64,000 bases of DNA from Aquibacillus halophilus (lineage in GTDB: Bacteria; Bacillota; Bacilli; Bacillales; Amphibacillaceae), in assembly GCF_009649745.1 (NCBI RefSeq), contig NZ_WJNG01000005.1, positions 62,001 through 126,000 on the forward strand, given 5' to 3'. A program made the position numbers and the translations under genes. Below are positions 61,586 through 64,000 of the stretch, in pieces (the stretch's first letter is position 1; each line of letters opens with the position of its first letter). The notes under the pieces were generated by a model. It was given only the letters and a program-made list of their open reading frames with translations. It did no database searches and was not told the DNA's origin.

Positions 61586-62260
61586 CTATTTCTCCTTAAA
61601 CTTTTTAGCTATATATAAGAATGGCGTATCAAAAACTGCCACGATAAATTTAATAATATAAGTAGAAATAAATATCTCTAACCAAATATCAATAGGATAT
61701 TTTCCGTAAAAAGCAATAAAACAGAAGATAGAAGTATCTATTAGTTGACTAACCATGGTACTACCGTTATTTCTTATCCATAAAAATTTTTGTTCTGGTA
61801 GGATTGTTTTAATTTTAGTGTAGATCCAAACATCAATGTATTGACTAATAATGTAAGCTGTTAGACTACCGAGAGCTATACGAGGAACAAGGCCAAAAAG
61901 AGTAGATAGTGAGTTCTGTGCGATGTCATCTGGTCCTGGATCAAATTGTATTGCAATCTGCATCATAATTGTCATCGCTATTAATGTCGAAAATCCCAAC
62001 CAAACCGCTTTTTTCGCCTCATCTTTCCCGTACTTTTCGTTAAGTATATCTGTAGCCAAGAATACTGTTCCATAAATAATATTCCCCAAGGTAGCTGTCA
62101 AACCAAAAAGTTCAATTGTCTTAACTACCTGAATATTAGCTAGTACCGTTGACATGCCAATCCATACAAATAATCCTGGTTTCCCAAAAATACGATAAAT
62201 TGCAATCAGCATGCTAAAATTAGCAACTGCAAACAAAATCCATAACCATTCGTTCGTCAT
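61586..62260 (-). CDS. ypdP: Queuosine precursor transporter (YpdP, YhhQ/QueT-like)
   Basis: The 224-residue protein has five to six membrane helices and the VUT/COG1738 family motifs GNIIYGTVFLATDILNEKYG and RNNGSTMVSQLIDTSIFC. Its family imports queuine precursors such as preQ0 or preQ1. ATG 62260 is used because GGAGG at 62271-62275 precedes it; the upstream in-frame start would cover the riboswitch. The preQ1 riboswitch in its leader supports the role. Confidence 0.92.
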   Translation of the reverse strand: MTNEWLWILFAVANFSMLIAIYRIFGKPGLFVWIGMSTVLANIQVVKTIELFGLTATLGNIIYGTVFLATDILNEKYGKDEAKKAVWLGFSTLIAMTIMMQIAIQFDPGPDDIAQNSLSTLFGLVPRIALGSLTAYIISQYIDVWIYTKIKTILPEQKFLWIRNNGSTMVSQLIDTSIFCFIAFYGKYPIDIWLEIFISTYIIKFIVAVFDTPFLYIAKKFKEK

Positions 62261-62270
62261 TCCATAAATT

Positions 62271-62310
62271 CCTCCATAGTTTTGATAACGCGGGGATTTG
62301 CGAACCGCAA
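62271..62310 (-). promoter_or_regulatory. preQ1-I riboswitch before ypdP
   Basis: On the - strand, GCGG (62308-62305) and CCGC (62293-62290) form P1 around TTCGCAAATCC, followed by GTTATCAAAACTATGGAGG. The closing stem, the C-rich turn and the A-rich tail AAAACTA that folds back as a pseudoknot match the minimal preQ1-I class (very like the Thermoanaerobacter example). GGAGG is the ribosome binding site, so ligand binding should hide it and reduce translation of ypdP. Confidence 0.8.
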
Positions 62311-62570
62311 TATAGTCATATTGATTTAGTATAAGCATATGCCTAATGAAGATTAATAATCAAGGAAAAAAGTTTGTAATCTGTCATTACTATTTTACAA
62401 TTTCTATTGACCATCTTTGAACTATGATCATTTTGATTTTCACAATCTTTCCAAAACAGCTAGTCGTCATTCAAATTCGCCTATGATTTGTTAAAATAAA
62501 AAGATTATTATATGATTTAGAAAAATCCGATTTCTCTTTGCAATCTGCTGTTAGAGATAGAAGGGAGTAT
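62311..62570. other. Divergent intergenic region of ypdP and the DUF72 gene
   Basis: The stretch is AT-rich and holds the DUF72 promoter (62488-62516). For ypdP a TATACT at about 62327-62332 on the - strand is a possible -10 with a poor -35. No open frame is visible. Confidence 0.5.
62488..62516 (+). promoter_or_regulatory. Sigma-A promoter of the DUF72 gene
   Basis: TTGTTA, 17 bases and TATGAT lie 54 bases before the start. Four of six bases match in the -35 and five of six in the -10. Confidence 0.55.
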
Positions 62571-63428
62571 ATGTTGACAATACTTATTGGTTTGACCGGT
62601 TGGGGAGATCACGATTCTTTATACCAAAATAAAAGTGGTTCTAAAAATAAGCTAGTAACCTATAGTTCTAATTTTCCAGTGGTAGAGATAGATTCTTCTT
62701 TTTATGCTATTCAACCAGTAAAGAATTACGAGAAGTGGGTTGACGAAACACCCGCTAGTTTTTCGTTTGTAATTAAAGCTTATCAAGCTATGACAGGTCA
62801 TGATAGAAAGGTAATTAGTCTAACCGATGCGAAGAATATGTTCAAAGCATATAGAGACTCAATACAACCCGTGGTTGATGCAAACAAATTAAATGCAATT
62901 TTGTTTCAATTTCCACCATGGTTTGATGTTAGCAAAGGAAATATCACGAAAATTAGAAGGATCAAAGAATTCCTTCCAGACTTACCTCTTGCTTTAGAAT
63001 TTAGGAATCAAACATGGTTTAATGAAAATCATAAGGTCGGCACATTAAATTTCATGAGAGAGGAAGGATGGATTCATAGTATTTGTGACGAACCACAAGC
63101 GGGGACGGGCTCTGTTCCAACCATTTTGGTTCCAACCAACACAGAAAAAACACTTGTCCGTTTTCATGGCAGAAATATGCATGGTTGGAATAGGAATGGC
63201 AGGTCTGATTGGCGGGAAGTTCGGTATCTGTATAACTACAATGACGAAGAATTGTACGAGTGGAAGAGCCATATTCAAAAATTAAAAAAACAAACAAAAA
63301 ATATCACTGTTTTATTTAATAACAATTCTGGAGGAGATGCTGCCGATAATGCAAAAAAGTTAATTGATCTATTAGAAATTAATTACAAAAACCTGCATCC
63401 TAAACAAATGAATTTGTTTAATTTTTAA
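62571..63428 (+). CDS. DUF72 protein (YunF-like)
   Basis: The 285-residue protein is a TIM-barrel of the DUF72 family: ILIGLTGWGDHDSLY at the N-terminus, FPVVEIDSSFYAI, FVIKAYQAMTGHDR, ILFQFPPWF, LALEFRNQTWF and VRFHGRNMHGW. Function is unproven. ATG 62571 behind AGAAGGGAG is the likely start; an earlier ATG-like frame at 62538 has no ribosome binding site. The next gene begins eleven bases later. Confidence 0.88.
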   Translation: MLTILIGLTGWGDHDSLYQNKSGSKNKLVTYSSNFPVVEIDSSFYAIQPVKNYEKWVDETPASFSFVIKAYQAMTGHDRKVISLTDAKNMFKAYRDSIQPVVDANKLNAILFQFPPWFDVSKGNITKIRRIKEFLPDLPLALEFRNQTWFNENHKVGTLNFMREEGWIHSICDEPQAGTGSVPTILVPTNTEKTLVRFHGRNMHGWNRNGRSDWREVRYLYNYNDEELYEWKSHIQKLKKQTKNITVLFNNNSGGDAADNAKKLIDLLEINYKNLHPKQMNLFNF

Positions 63429-63439
63429 GGGAGATTAAA

Positions 63440-64000
63440 ATGGATAATCAAACAAAAATGACACAAATAGAGGAATACGTATTTAATCTATTTAAAGATG
63501 ATGAAACAGGACATGATTATTTTCATATGAAACGTGTTGCTTCGATGGCAAAAAAGATTGCAAAAATGGAATCAGCAGATGCTTTCATCGCCGAATCAGC
63601 TGCCTGGTTACATGATATAGGAGATAAGAAGTTGTTTAATAAGCCCGAGGACGCTATCGATGATATGTACTTATTTTTAAGAAACATAAATTTTTCAGGT
63701 AGTGAGATAAAACAAATAGACAACATAATAAGGTACATATCATTTAGTGCAGGCCACAAAAAGCCTTTAACGATAGAAGGACAAATAGTTCAAGATGCTG
63801 ATAGACTTGATGCGATTGGCGCGATAGGAATTGCAAGAACCTTTGCCTATGGGGCTTCTAATCAACAACTAATTTATTCAGATGACTCAGATAGTACTAG
63901 TATTCAACACTTTCATGATAAGCTATTGTTATTAAAAGACCTGATGAATACTAATACAGGTAAATTAATCGCAAAAGAAAGACATCAATTTATGGAGTCC
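63440..64000 (+). CDS. ypgQ: HD-domain nucleotide hydrolase, YpgQ-like (3' end outside window)
   Basis: The 187 residues seen begin MDNQTKMTQIEEYVFNLFKD and carry the HD-domain metal ligands: His29 in HDYFHMKRV, His58-Asp59 in SAAWLHDIGDKK, and the final Asp in VQDADRLDAIGAIGIARTF. This matches YpgQ/YedJ, manganese-dependent dNTP pyrophosphohydrolases. AAGGGAG precedes ATG 63440. The frame is open to the window edge; about 25 residues are probably missing. Confidence 0.88.
   Translation, partial: MDNQTKMTQIEEYVFNLFKDDETGHDYFHMKRVASMAKKIAKMESADAFIAESAAWLHDIGDKKLFNKPEDAIDDMYLFLRNINFSGSEIKQIDNIIRYISFSAGHKKPLTIEGQIVQDADRLDAIGAIGIARTFAYGASNQQLIYSDDSDSTSIQHFHDKLLLLKDLMNTNTGKLIAKERHQFMES

Overview
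The window is a 64 kb piece of an AT-rich, endospore-forming Firmicute chromosome. Gene content and order follow the Bacillus subtilis der-gpsA-spoIVA-hbs-mtrB-aro-qcr-yp* backbone closely. Protein divergence and the missing genes suggest a Bacillaceae genus outside Bacillus sensu stricto, probably the Oceanobacillus/Virgibacillus/Gracilibacillus group; this placement is inference. Most genes are on the + strand. I see no prophage, insertion sequence, CRISPR array or tRNA, so this is largely core chromosome with a few local losses and insertions.

Layout. 1-6.4 kb: end of a YIEGIA-family gene and its small partner, der, gpsA, spoVIF-like, yphE, yphF and spoIVA. 6.8-11.6 kb: hup (HU), mtrB (TRAP), the menaquinone side-chain genes hepS-menG-hepT, ndk and cheR. 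11.7-21.4 kb: an aromatic amino acid run (aroC-aroB-aroH-hisC-tyrA-aroA) with no trp genes between aroH and hisC, then an unrecognised 294-residue gene, ypiA, ypiB and ypiF. 21.5-26.6 kb: cytochrome bc complex qcrABC, ypjA, ypjB, a YugP-type metalloprotease and a decayed chemoreceptor-like gene. 26.6-38.6 kb: a YitT protein on the - strand, then ypjD-dapB-mgsA-bshA-cca-birA-panB-panC-panD, dinG and an exported metallo-beta-lactamase-fold protein that has lost its metal ligands. 38.9-47.3 kb: ypmA-tseB(ypmB)-aspB-asnS, dnaD-nth-ypoC, converging with recU-ponA on the - strand. 47.5-54.9 kb: yppC, sspM on the - strand, a coiled-coil gene, yppE, cdd, cotD, ypsA, gpsB, the RNase P RNA, ypsC and an M32 carboxypeptidase. 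55-58.2 kb (- strand): a three-gene ba3-type cytochrome oxidase operon and a Glu-rich lipoprotein. 58.3-64 kb: an SDR enzyme, the alkylpyrone pair bpsA-bpsB, a small unknown gene, an RNase HI-like gene and a queuosine-precursor transporter with a preQ1-I riboswitch (- strand), a DUF72 protein and the start of a YpgQ-type HD hydrolase.

How the genes work together. HepS/HepT/MenG finish menaquinone-7, which feeds the QcrABC complex; the separate ba3 oxidase operon supplies a terminal oxidase. The aro/his/tyr genes form a near-continuous unit with 1-4 nt overlaps from chorismate synthesis to tyrosine. The pan genes, birA and dapB make pantothenate, biotinylated proteins and diaminopimelate. RecU, PonA, GpsB and TseB belong to chromosome segregation and cell-wall synthesis. 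SpoIVA, SpoVIF, YphE/F, YpjB, CotD and SspM show that the organism sporulates, and candidate sigma-E and sigma-K promoter sequences stand in front of spoIVA, spoVIF and cotD.

The most notable points are the dead-site ComEC-like beta-lactamase-fold protein (37.8-38.6 kb), the absent trp operon despite a retained TRAP gene, the absent bshB between mgsA and bshA, the preQ1-I riboswitch before the YpdP transporter, and an SDR gene placed next to the type III polyketide synthase. Nothing in the window amounts to a clear new multi-gene defence or mobile system.
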